Source: Martinezella rhizogenes
Lineage (GTDB): Bacteria; Pseudomonadota; Alphaproteobacteria; Rhizobiales; Rhizobiaceae
Assembly: GCF_007002745.1 (NCBI RefSeq)
Contig: NZ_SGNY01000008.1
Coordinates: 124,001 to 188,000 of the forward strand
Direction: 5' to 3'
DNA length: 64,000 nucleotides
Part shown: positions 1-7,774 of the stretch, piece by piece
Layout of the letters: each line of letters begins with the position of its first letter
Numbering within the stretch: the first letter of the stretch is position 1
Made by a program: the position numbers and the translations under genes
The notes under the pieces: model-generated
What the model was told of the DNA's origin: nothing
The model's input: the letters and a program-made list of their open reading frames with translations, nothing else
Database searches by the model: none

Positions 1-75
1 TTCTTGGCGATTGTTCGAAGGAAATGCGATAGAATTCAAAATGGCGCAATTTTCTTTGTCTGATTGGAATTTTCT

Positions 76-534
76 ATGTCGTCACTTGATGCGACCGACC
101 GCCACATCATCCGCCTGCTTCGGCTCAACGCCCGTATCAGCAATGCGAAGCTGGCCGCGGAAGTCGGGCTTTCGGCCTCGGCCTGTCTGCGCCGGGTCGA
201 TATTCTCGAACGGGAGGGCATTATCCGCGGATATACGGCGCTGACCAGCGGTCTCGCGGGCGGAGAGGTCATCTCGGTCATCGTGCAGATCACGCTCGAC
301 CGCCAGACGGAGGATTTTCTCAACCGGTTTGAGAATGCGGTGCGGCGGTATCCGGAAATCCGCGAATGTTACCTGATGACCGGCGGCTCGGATTATTTCC
401 TCCGCTGTGAGGCGGAAAGTGCGGGGGATTTCGAGCGGATTCACAAGGAGATTCTGTCGAAACTGCCGGGGGTTTCGCGGATTCATTCGAGTTTTGCGAT
501 CCGGAATGTGTTGGCGACACCGAAGGCGAGGTAG
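76..534 (+). CDS. Lrp/AsnC family transcriptional regulator
   Basis: A 152-residue protein with the two-domain layout of Lrp/AsnC regulators. An N-terminal winged helix-turn-helix covers about residues 3-60 (DATDRHIIRLLRLNARISNAKLA, then the recognition helix around GLSASACLRRV). A RAM/AsnC ligand-binding domain covers about 65-148, with the glycine turn MTGGSDYFL. Such proteins usually sense an amino acid and control nearby amino-acid genes. The ATG at 76 gives the usual MSSLDATDR-type start; an in-frame TTG at 64 would add four residues that do not fit the family. The partner gene is probably outside the left edge, because the right-hand neighbours are thiamine genes on the other strand. 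The ligand cannot be deduced. Confidence 0.9.
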   Translation: MSSLDATDRHIIRLLRLNARISNAKLAAEVGLSASACLRRVDILEREGIIRGYTALTSGLAGGEVISVIVQITLDRQTEDFLNRFENAVRRYPEIRECYLMTGGSDYFLRCEAESAGDFERIHKEILSKLPGVSRIHSSFAIRNVLATPKAR

Positions 535-547
535 TGTCGAGGTTGGG

Positions 548-711
548 GCTTACCCCCCTCTGTCCTGCCGGACATCTCCCCCTCAAGGGGGGAGATCGAC
601 TCGAGGCGAGGTTTCGCCCATCTCAACGTTTGAGACTAAAGTGGCGATAAAGCGTCTTGCCGATCTCCCCCCTTGAGGGGGAGATGTCCGGCAGGACAGA
701 GGGGGGTAAGC
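548..711. repeat. Perfect 51-bp inverted repeat (rhizobial intergenic palindrome)
   Basis: Bases 548-598 and 661-711 are exact reverse complements over 51 bp, separated by a 62-bp spacer. The arms contain the C/G-rich cores TCTGTCCTGCCGGACATC and CTCCCCCTCAAGGGGGGAG. The element lies between the convergent Lrp gene and thiD. It resembles the mosaic intergenic palindromes (RIME/REP type) abundant in Rhizobium and Agrobacterium. It could fold into a long hairpin and terminate transcription from both sides. Confidence 0.85.
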
Positions 712-731
712 CGCGCCCCCAGCGCTCTCCG

Positions 732-1529
732 CTACCCCCACCACCGATAAAAATGATGCACCGGCCCCCGCCCATTCCCGACGGCAAGCCCGCGCCCAGC
801 CTCAAGCGCCCCGTTCAGATACTCCTTCGAAAGCCCGACCGCCTCCCGCAGCTCACAACCCTTGGCAAGGTGGGCCGTGATCGCCGCCGCCAGCGTGCAG
901 CCGGTGCCGTGGTCGTTCTTCGTGTCCACCCGCGGCGCGGCAAGCGCCAGCATGGTGCCATCAGCAAACAGATAATCCGTGCTCTCAGGCCCATCGCCAT
1001 GTCCGCCCTTGATGAGCACGGCTTTTGCACCGGCCTTGAGGATCGTCTCGGCCTGTCGGTTGATGTCCGTCTGCGTCTGTGCCATCGGCGTGCCGGTCAG
1101 CAGCGCCGCTTCGGGCAGGTTTGGCGTGATGATGGCCGCGAGCGGCAAAAGCTCGCGCCGTAATGTCTCGATGGCGTCCTCGTGTAGCAGCCGGTCGCCT
1201 GATGTCGCCACCATGACGGGGTCGAGCACTACTGGTTGCGATTGCTGCCGCAGCCGTTCCGCGATGGCGGCGATGGTTTCGATGCGTGAGACCATGCCGA
1301 TCTTCACCGCGTTGACGGCGAGATCGGAAAAAACGGCATCCATCTGGGCAATTATGGTGGCAACTGAAATATCCTCCACCGCCGTCACGCCCCTGGTGTT
1401 CTGGGCGGTGATGGCGGTGATGACGCTGGCGGCATAGACGCCGAGCGCTGAGAAGGTCTTGGTGTCGGCCTGAATGCCGGCACCGCCGCTGCTGTCGGAG
1501 CCGGCAATGGTCAATGCAATGGATGTCAT
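732..1529 (-). CDS. thiD: Hydroxymethylpyrimidine/phosphomethylpyrimidine kinase
   Basis: A 265-residue ribokinase-fold enzyme that phosphorylates HMP and HMP-phosphate to HMP diphosphate for thiamine synthesis in the cytoplasm. The N-terminal signature AGSDSSGGAGIQAD (about residues 9-22) is diagnostic of ThiD. TPNLPEA (about 137) and the C-terminal anion-hole/catalytic motif HGTGCTLAAAI (about 207-217) are intact. Length is typical. It is the last gene of the thiXYMED operon and overlaps thiE by 4 bp. The TPP riboswitch at the operon head should control it. Confidence 0.96.
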   Translation of the reverse strand: MTSIALTIAGSDSSGGAGIQADTKTFSALGVYAASVITAITAQNTRGVTAVEDISVATIIAQMDAVFSDLAVNAVKIGMVSRIETIAAIAERLRQQSQPVVLDPVMVATSGDRLLHEDAIETLRRELLPLAAIITPNLPEAALLTGTPMAQTQTDINRQAETILKAGAKAVLIKGGHGDGPESTDYLFADGTMLALAAPRVDTKNDHGTGCTLAAAITAHLAKGCELREAVGLSKEYLNGALEAGRGLAVGNGRGPVHHFYRWWG

Positions 1530-2188
1530 GGCTGTCTCGCTTTCAGCGCCGCGTCAATTGCAGAGCGGAAGCCCTTGGTTGCGCTGGCAATATCGCCTGC
1601 CCGGAAGATGGCGGAAATAACCGCGACACCATCCGCGCCGGCGGCGATGATTGACGGTACACGGGCAAGGTCGATACCGGCGATGGCGCCGACAGGCATA
1701 TCCGGCCGCCATTCGCGCAGCAGGGCGCGAAGCGTCGCAAAACCATCGATACCGACCGGCTTGTCCGGGTTCACCTTGGAAACCGTTTCGAACACGCCGC
1801 CAATGCAGGCGTAATCGGCAGGCATGGAGGCCGCTCGCTCGGCATCGGCGCGGTTCTTGACGGTGAGGCCGATGATCGCCTTTTCGCCGAGAATGCGCCG
1901 TGCGGTCTTCGCATCCATGTCATCGGCACCGAGATGCACGCCATCAGCGCCGGAGGCGAGCGCCACATCGACGCGGTCGTTGATAACAAGCGGGACACCG
2001 GTGCCGGCGATGGCCTCATGAATGGCGCGGGCGTTGTCGATCATCTCCCGCGTCGAGCCGTGCTTGTCACGATATTGCAGAATGGTCGCACCGTTGAGTG
2101 CGGCCGCCAAAGCAAGCTCGGGTAAGGGCGCGACATCGGCAAGACTGGCATCGACCAATGCGTTGAGGCGGTAATCAACCTTGTTCAT
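1526..2188 (-). CDS. thiE: Thiamine-phosphate synthase
   Basis: A 220-residue TIM-barrel enzyme that joins HMP diphosphate and thiazole phosphate to thiamine monophosphate. Visible family features are the diphosphate/Mg region LQYRDKHGSTREM (about 37-50), the loop GADGVHLGADDMD (about 79-91), and the C-terminal phosphate-binding stretch GAIAGIDL...GADGVAVISAIF. The first motif reads QYRDK where many family members have QLREK, a conservative change. The start overlaps the end of thiM by 14 bp and the stop overlaps thiD by 4 bp, indicating translational coupling. Confidence 0.95.
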   Translation of the reverse strand: MNKVDYRLNALVDASLADVAPLPELALAAALNGATILQYRDKHGSTREMIDNARAIHEAIAGTGVPLVINDRVDVALASGADGVHLGADDMDAKTARRILGEKAIIGLTVKNRADAERAASMPADYACIGGVFETVSKVNPDKPVGIDGFATLRALLREWRPDMPVGAIAGIDLARVPSIIAAGADGVAVISAIFRAGDIASATKGFRSAIDAALKARQP

Positions 2189-2915
2189 GCTCTATCCTCG
2201 CGTGGTTGATGATGTCTTCCCCTGAAATTTCGGAAAGCGCATCCAGAAATGCCGGTTCGAAGGTGCCGGGGCCTCTGGCCTGTTTCGCAGCTAACTCGGC
2301 GGAAACCCCTGTCACGGCAAGGGCGGAGGACGCCGCCGCCAGCGCATCTTTCTCCACGGCCATGAAAGCGGCGATGATGCCGCCCGAGAGGCAACCGGTG
2401 CCGGTGACCTTTGCCATCCATGGATGACCGTTGACGATCCTGACGCCACGGGTCGTGTCGCGGAGATGATCGACCGGCCCTGTTTCGATCCGCACCGCGT
2501 CGGGCACATCGCCGATCAGGCTCATTTCGGCGCGGTTACCGCGCACGATCGTCGGGGAAAGTGCGATGAGTTCGCGGGCAAACTCCAGACGGGATGGCGA
2601 ATAATCGCAATGGACGGGGTCGACGATCCACGGCTTGCCGGATGCATTGGCGATCTCGATCGCCAGCCGGATGACCTTGCGCCGCTCGGCATCCAGCGTG
2701 CCGAGATTGACGGTCAATGCATCCGCCTTGGTGACGAAGCTCTCGATTTCCTCGAGCGAGGTGGTCATCGAGGGAATGCCGCCGACGACGGTGATGCCGT
2801 CGGCGGTGAATTTCTGCACCACGGTGTTCATCAGGCAGTGTACGCGCGGGCGCGTCTTGCGCACCCGCTCCAGAATCTCGGCGGCTTTTGCCGCTGTCGG
2901 GAAATTCGTCGTCAT
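2175..2915 (-). CDS. thiM: Hydroxyethylthiazole kinase
   Basis: A 246-residue kinase that phosphorylates 4-methyl-5-(2-hydroxyethyl)thiazole in the salvage branch of thiamine synthesis. Hallmarks are the substrate-binding start RVHCLMNTVVQKFTADG (about 23-39), GGIPSM, VDPVHCDYS (about 98-106), the nucleotide-site stretch RGNRAEM, and the catalytic loop TGTGCLSGG (about 172-180). It sits between thiY and thiE with overlapping ends. With thiD and thiE it makes a salvage set; thiC, thiG and other de novo genes are not in the window. Confidence 0.95.
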   Translation of the reverse strand: MTTNFPTAAKAAEILERVRKTRPRVHCLMNTVVQKFTADGITVVGGIPSMTTSLEEIESFVTKADALTVNLGTLDAERRKVIRLAIEIANASGKPWIVDPVHCDYSPSRLEFARELIALSPTIVRGNRAEMSLIGDVPDAVRIETGPVDHLRDTTRGVRIVNGHPWMAKVTGTGCLSGGIIAAFMAVEKDALAAASSALAVTGVSAELAAKQARGPGTFEPAFLDALSEISGEDIINHARIEHEQG

Positions 2916-3862
2916 GGCTGCTGCAGCTCCACGGCGATATCGTCTGCCTTCGGTGCCTGCTTGATCAGCTGCATCTCCTGCATGAAGGCGCCGAAGCGGT
3001 CGTAGCGCGCGCGGTCGAGAGCGGCGGGACGTTTGGCGAAACGCGGTAGCGTGTCGAAGAAGGCCTGCTTGTTCAGCGCATCGTCAAGGTTCGGATAGGC
3101 TTTGATGAAAAGCTGCCAGGAGTCCTGCGGGTGATTGGTGATGAAGATCGCGGCCTGCTCCACGGCAGAGAGGAAACGCGGCAGGCGGTTGTCTTTTGCG
3201 AGATCGCGATGGGTGACGAAGATCAGCTCGTCATAGGCCGGCACACCATGTTCTTCCGGGAAGAAGGAGCGGCCCTCATGGCCTTCGAGCTTCATCTGCG
3301 TCAGTTCGAAATTGCGGAAACCGCCGAGCGTTGCATCCACCTTGCCGGCGATCAGCGATGGCGAGAGCGAGAAATTGACGTTGATGAGTTCGACGTCATC
3401 CTTCGTCAGGCCGTCCTTTTCCAGCATGCGCTTAAGCATCGCATCTTCAAAACCGGAAACGGAAAAACCGACCTTCTTGCCCTTCAGGTCCTTCAGGCTC
3501 TTGATCGGCCCATCCGCGAGAACCGTGACGGTGTTCAGCGGAGTTTCCACCAGTGTGCCGAAACGCACGAGCGGCAGGCCGGCATCGTGATCGAGATAGA
3601 GGTTCGGCTGGTAATGCACGCCGATATCGGCCTGTTTTGCCGAGACGAGACGCGGCACGGCGGAAGGGTCGGCCGGCGGCACCAGTTCCACCTCCAGCCC
3701 GGCGTCGGCAAACAGGCCACGTTCCCTGGCGATCACCATCGGCGCATGATCGGGGTTCACGAACCATTCGAGCAATACGGTAAGCTTGTCGGCTGCCTGT
3801 GATTGCATGGGAGCAAATGCGCCTGCTGCCGCGACGATGAGGGAAAGAAGCGTTCGTTTCAT
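2912..3862 (-). CDS. thiY: Thiamine-pyrimidine ABC transporter substrate-binding protein
   Basis: A 316-residue periplasmic protein of the NMT1/THI5-like family. A Sec signal peptide ends near residue 23 (MQSQA/ADK). The mature N-terminus LTVLLEWFVNPDHAPMVIARERGLF is characteristic of ThiY proteins, which bind formylaminopyrimidine or another HMP precursor. In family members the binding pocket uses Trp and Asp near this start (EWFVNPDH). It overlaps thiX by 4 bp upstream and thiM by 4 bp downstream. The substrate could be HMP itself or a degraded-thiamine pyrimidine; the sequence does not decide this. Confidence 0.92.
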   Translation of the reverse strand: MKRTLLSLIVAAAGAFAPMQSQAADKLTVLLEWFVNPDHAPMVIARERGLFADAGLEVELVPPADPSAVPRLVSAKQADIGVHYQPNLYLDHDAGLPLVRFGTLVETPLNTVTVLADGPIKSLKDLKGKKVGFSVSGFEDAMLKRMLEKDGLTKDDVELINVNFSLSPSLIAGKVDATLGGFRNFELTQMKLEGHEGRSFFPEEHGVPAYDELIFVTHRDLAKDNRLPRFLSAVEQAAIFITNHPQDSWQLFIKAYPNLDDALNKQAFFDTLPRFAKRPAALDRARYDRFGAFMQEMQLIKQAPKADDIAVELQQP

Positions 3863-4644
3863 GGTGCCGAAAGTCTCCGTAAATATCTGAGAGGAATGGT
3901 ATATTCTGTTTCTTTGGCCCAGGGGGCCAGATTGGCGGTCGCCCGGTCGACGATGAGCCGCAGCAGCACCGCCATGACGGCAAGAATGGCCATGGCGGCA
4001 AACATGGTGTCAGTCTGCATGCGGGCATTGGACTGGATCATGACGAAACCGAGCCCCGCCGAAGCTCCCACCCATTCGCCGATGACGGCGCCCAGCGGGG
4101 CGAGCGGGGCGGCGACCCTCAGCCCGGAAATAAGCGATGGCAGCGCCAGCGGCACGCGCAGCCGGGTGAGGATCTGCCAGTGGCTTGCCTCCGTCAGCGA
4201 GGCGGCGTCGAGAATGGCGCGATCCGTGCGGTTAAGGCCATCGGTGAAGGAGGAGGCGACGGGGAAGAAGATGATGATCGCCGTCATCACCACTTTCGAG
4301 GCCATGCCGAAACCGAACCAGAGCACGAGAATGGGCGCGAGCACGAAGACCGGGAAGGCCTGGAGCACCAGAACCATGGGCCAGACGAGGCGGCCAAGAC
4401 GCGGGATAGCGGCGATGGTGAAGGCGACGAGGATGCCAGCCGTAACACCGGCCGCTAGCCCAAGCGCCATTTCGCCAAGCGTTACCATGGCCTGCCCGAA
4501 CAGGAAGCCGGGCTGACGCCAGAAGGCGGCGGCGACATCGGCGGGCGACGGCAGGATATAGCGTGGCGGCGCAAACAGCCATGTGCCTGCCTGCCACAGA
4601 AGCAGCAGGAGACCGATACCGTTCAATGCATGGGTGGCACGCAT
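3859..4644 (-). CDS. thiX: Thiamine-precursor ABC transporter permease
   Basis: A 261-residue inner-membrane permease of the BPD_transp_1 family with about six hydrophobic segments. The EAA loop that contacts the ATPase is visible around residues 148-205 (EASHWQILTRLRVPLALPS...GAVIGEWVGA). It is the first gene after the TPP riboswitch and is translated from an ATG at 4644 with a GAGG ribosome-binding site about 9 nt upstream. It partners ThiY. No ThiZ-type ATP-binding gene lies in this operon, so the ATPase must come from elsewhere. Confidence 0.9.
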   Translation of the reverse strand: MRATHALNGIGLLLLLWQAGTWLFAPPRYILPSPADVAAAFWRQPGFLFGQAMVTLGEMALGLAAGVTAGILVAFTIAAIPRLGRLVWPMVLVLQAFPVFVLAPILVLWFGFGMASKVVMTAIIIFFPVASSFTDGLNRTDRAILDAASLTEASHWQILTRLRVPLALPSLISGLRVAAPLAPLGAVIGEWVGASAGLGFVMIQSNARMQTDTMFAAMAILAVMAVLLRLIVDRATANLAPWAKETEYTIPLRYLRRLSAP

Positions 4645-4777
4645 GAGCCGGACCTCAGACGCAAACGCACCATGTGCGAAGGACAGAAGGTTTCAGCATC
4701 ATCATTCAGTCTCCAGATGTGACAATCACGGAGATCATGGCCAAGCGGAGAAGAGAAAGGGCAGCGCCTGAAGGGTG

Positions 4778-4887
4778 CGACAGTTTCCGTTCCTACGCCG
4801 GCATGACCCGGATCAGGTTCAAGGGTCCGGCTCATCGCCATCTCAGCACCGTGCGGTGCTCCCCTCGGAATGCGTCGGAAACTGTCG
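4778..4887 (-). promoter_or_regulatory. TPP (THI-box) riboswitch
   Basis: Read on the minus strand, the region shows the conserved TPP aptamer pieces in order: GGGGAGCACC, GCTGAGAT, ACCCTTGAACCTGATC and GCCGGCGTAGGAA. An extended P1 stem is perfect over 12 bp (4876-4887 with 4778-4789, CGACAGTTTCCG and its complement). It lies 133 nt upstream of thiX. TPP binding is expected to lower expression of thiXYMED. The expression platform is not obvious; no strong intrinsic terminator is visible before thiX, so translational control is likely. Confidence 0.97.
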
Positions 4888-4911
4888 CTTTTTTAGCTGG
4901 CTGTCAACGGC

Positions 4912-6903
4912 TCAGATGCTGCGAAGCTGTTCAAACAGGGCGATATGTCGGCTATCGGCACGATAGAAAACCGCCGGCTGGCCGAGCGGCGCTTCGATGG
5001 TGACTTCGCGTCCGCCGGGATGGCGCGCGCCGCTCCACAGGTGCACCCATTCGCCATTGCCTGGAAGATAAAGCGTGCGCTGCGTTTCGCCCGCTTTCCA
5101 GACCGGCGCAACCAGCATGTCGGCTCCATAGAGATAGCTGTCCTGAACTGCGTAGGTCTGTCGGTCATCCTCGAAATGCAGGAAAAGCGGGCGTTGCACC
5201 GGCAAGCCTGTCTCAGCCGCCTCTGCGGAAAGCGATTTCAGATAGGGGGCGAGCGCGACGTAAATTTCCGTCATGCGGGCGAAATGGGCGAGAACCGTCT
5301 CGTCCTGATCGATCTGGAGATTGTCGCGCGGGCGGTTGCCCTCATGGGTGCGCATGACAGGCGTGAAGGCGGCCATTTCCGTCCAGCGCATGATGAGCTC
5401 CGTTGTCCGGACATTGCCGAACAGGCTGGTGTATCCACCGATGTCGGAATGGTGATAGGCGTTGCCCATCAGGCCGGAAGAGAGCGCGCCGCAGATGACG
5501 GTGACAAGCCCGTCGTGGCGGGAGAAATCGACGGACTGGTCGCCGCCCCAGATTAGCGGGCAATGGGCCTGCACACCGGTGAAGCCGGCGCGCATGAAGA
5601 ACAGCGCTTCACCCGTCTTGCCCCGGCTTTCGACGGCCTTCGCGTTAACCTCGGCCCAGAGGGTGGGCCAGGCATTATGCATCAGCTTGGCATCGACACC
5701 GTTGGAAAGGTTGATGTCGATCGGCAGATATTCGCCAAAATCGGCCATCCAGCCGGAAAGGCCGAAATCAAGCATGTTTTTGCCGATGATCTCTTCGGCA
5801 AACCAGTCGGCGGCGGCCGGATTGGTGAAATCGACGACGCCGCAGTCGAATTCGCCGAAATCCACCAGCGCCGTCTTGCCGTCCGCGCCAGTTGCGAAAT
5901 AACCGGCTTCTTCGGCGACCGGGAACAGCGGGCCGTCAACGCAGAGATAGGGGTTCACATAGCCCAGGAAACGAATGTCGTGATCGGCCAGCTCGGCGAT
6001 TTTCTGGCGCAGATGCGGGTAGCGGGTGTCATTGGCCTGCCAGTCCCAGAAGAGGCGCGCGCCGAACGATGTCTGGCGCAGGCCCACCCAATCCTCGCAC
6101 CAGAGGCCGGAAACCTTCGTTCCGGCCGCACGGATTTTCTCCAGCCGGGCAAAGGAGTTGACGCCGTCCTTTAACCCGATGATCGCGCCGTTATAGACCC
6201 ATTCCGGCAGTTCCGGCTGGCGTCCGAACCGCAGCGACAGGGCGGAGACGATATCGGTGAAGGCATCGCCCGCGAAGAACTCGATCTTTTCCGGGATCGC
6301 CCATATTTCGATTTCGTGGAAATCGCCGTTGCGAAAATCGAACACCGAATAGGCGCTCGTTTCCACATGCAGGGCGTATTTGCGCGACGAGAGATACGTC
6401 GGCTGCGGGTAGTTGGTGTTGTAATAATCACCGCCCGCCTTGCCGCTCACATCGGCCTTGAAGGTGATCTCCGAGGTCTTGTCGCGGCCGACGCCGGGTT
6501 CAGAAGTCCAGAGCGGAAAACACCGGCCGCGCATGTCGAAATAGGACATCTGCTCGCCGCCGCCCCAGACGTGCTCGTCCGTTTCCGCAACGATGCGCAG
6601 CCACAGGCGGTTGATGGTTTCATCCAGCGCCGTCAGCCTGATGGCGTTGCCGTCGAGCGTCAGGCGGAGGTGAGGTGCCTGTCCTGGTGCGGAGGAAAGC
6701 GTAACGCTGTCGCCATTCAACTCGGCGTGGCGCAGGGCGATCCGCTCGATGACATAATCCTCTATGTCGAAATTGCCGCGATACATATCCATCCGCTCGC
6801 GGCCAGAACCGGCGAAGAAGGCGGGGTTGTCTGGCGAATGGGACAGGATGGTGCGGCCGCCGATTGCGAGCGTGAAGCCGTCTTTGGTCTTTTCGAAATG
6901 CAT
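4912..6903 (-). CDS. smoI: Sulfoquinovosidase, GH31 (SQase)
   Basis: A 663-residue GH31 alpha-glycosidase that releases sulfoquinovose from sulfoquinovosyl glycerol and related glycosides. The nucleophile Asp388 lies in WMADFGEYLP and the acid/base Asp455 in WGGDQSVDF. The sulfonate-recognition residues Arg283 and Trp286 lie in GARLFWDW, and Tyr491 in HHSDIGGY. These positions agree with those I recall for the characterised A. tumefaciens enzyme. There is no signal peptide, so it acts in the cytoplasm after import by SmoEFGH. It is the last gene of the smoEFGHI unit, 12 bp after smoH, and ends only 24 bp before the TPP riboswitch. Confidence 0.97.
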   Translation of the reverse strand: MHFEKTKDGFTLAIGGRTILSHSPDNPAFFAGSGRERMDMYRGNFDIEDYVIERIALRHAELNGDSVTLSSAPGQAPHLRLTLDGNAIRLTALDETINRLWLRIVAETDEHVWGGGEQMSYFDMRGRCFPLWTSEPGVGRDKTSEITFKADVSGKAGGDYYNTNYPQPTYLSSRKYALHVETSAYSVFDFRNGDFHEIEIWAIPEKIEFFAGDAFTDIVSALSLRFGRQPELPEWVYNGAIIGLKDGVNSFARLEKIRAAGTKVSGLWCEDWVGLRQTSFGARLFWDWQANDTRYPHLRQKIAELADHDIRFLGYVNPYLCVDGPLFPVAEEAGYFATGADGKTALVDFGEFDCGVVDFTNPAAADWFAEEIIGKNMLDFGLSGWMADFGEYLPIDINLSNGVDAKLMHNAWPTLWAEVNAKAVESRGKTGEALFFMRAGFTGVQAHCPLIWGGDQSVDFSRHDGLVTVICGALSSGLMGNAYHHSDIGGYTSLFGNVRTTELIMRWTEMAAFTPVMRTHEGNRPRDNLQIDQDETVLAHFARMTEIYVALAPYLKSLSAEAAETGLPVQRPLFLHFEDDRQTYAVQDSYLYGADMLVAPVWKAGETQRTLYLPGNGEWVHLWSGARHPGGREVTIEAPLGQPAVFYRADSRHIALFEQLRSI

Positions 6904-6915
6904 GACTGTACCTGT

Positions 6916-7770
6916 TTAGCCCTTGAGACCGCCGGCGGTGAGGCCGGAGACAACCCGTTCCTGAAAGATGACGATCAGGATCGCGACCGGCACGATGCCA
7001 ACCACGAGCGCCGCCGAAATGACCGGCCAGGGGAAGGCGAATTCACCCTGATAAAGCTGGATGCCGACGGGCAGGGTGCGAAGGGCCGGATTGGAATTGA
7101 AGGAAAGCGCCAGCAGGAATTCATCCCAGGCATTGACGAAAGCGAGAATGCCGGCGGTGAAAACGCCCGGTGCGCAGAGCGGCACGACCACCTTGAACAG
7201 CGCGCCGATGCGAGTGCAGCCATCGATCATGGCGGCGTTTTCGAGATCGCGCGGAATGCTTTCGAAGAAGGAGACCAGCATCAACGTGCAGACCGGCAGC
7301 GAAAGCACGGTGTAGGGCAGGATAAGCGCCGTCCAGCTGTTGAGCAGGTTCAGCGCCCGCATGATTTCGAACAGCGGCACCAGCAGGGTCACCAGCGGAA
7401 AGGTGGAAACGGCGATGATGAGCGAGAGGATCAGCGCCCGGTATTTGAGGTTGAGCCGCGCCAGCGCGTAAGCCGCCAGCACCGAGATCAGGATGGTGAG
7501 TGCGGTCGAAAGCAGCGCCACCATGAAGCTGTTGAACAGGAAGAGGTGCAGCGGCTGATCGGAAAAGGCCTGCATATAGTTGGCCAGCGTCGGCGCGTGC
7601 GGAAACCAGGTGATCGGCTTCGCCGTCAGTTCCGCTTCCGTCTTCAGCGAGGTGAAGAGGATCCAGATTGCCGGAAACAGGCCGTTGACCAGAAGGATGG
7701 AGGCCGCGATGAAGCGCAGAGGCTTGCCGGAAAAGAACGAGGACAGACCGGAATTTGCAACGGTGCTCAT
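6916..7770 (-). CDS. smoH: Sulfoquinovosyl glycerol ABC transporter permease SmoH
   Basis: A 284-residue permease of the CUT1 (MalG-like) sugar ABC family with six predicted transmembrane segments. The EAA motif is visible as ENAAMIDGCTRIGALFKVVVPLCAPG (about 178-203). The C-terminus ERVVSGLTAGGLKG matches the usual end of MalG-type permeases. I chose the ATG at 7770 because the longer reading frame adds a hydrophilic extension that overlaps smoG. It starts 4 bp after the smoG stop and forms the membrane channel with SmoG. Confidence 0.93.
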   Translation of the reverse strand: MSTVANSGLSSFFSGKPLRFIAASILLVNGLFPAIWILFTSLKTEAELTAKPITWFPHAPTLANYMQAFSDQPLHLFLFNSFMVALLSTALTILISVLAAYALARLNLKYRALILSLIIAVSTFPLVTLLVPLFEIMRALNLLNSWTALILPYTVLSLPVCTLMLVSFFESIPRDLENAAMIDGCTRIGALFKVVVPLCAPGVFTAGILAFVNAWDEFLLALSFNSNPALRTLPVGIQLYQGEFAFPWPVISAALVVGIVPVAILIVIFQERVVSGLTAGGLKG

Positions 7771-7774
7771 GGGA

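Noticed and set aside
548..711. CRISPR or insertion-sequence interpretation of the long inverted repeat
   Set aside because: There is one pair of inverted arms, no regularly spaced direct repeats, and no transposase frame in the 62-bp spacer.
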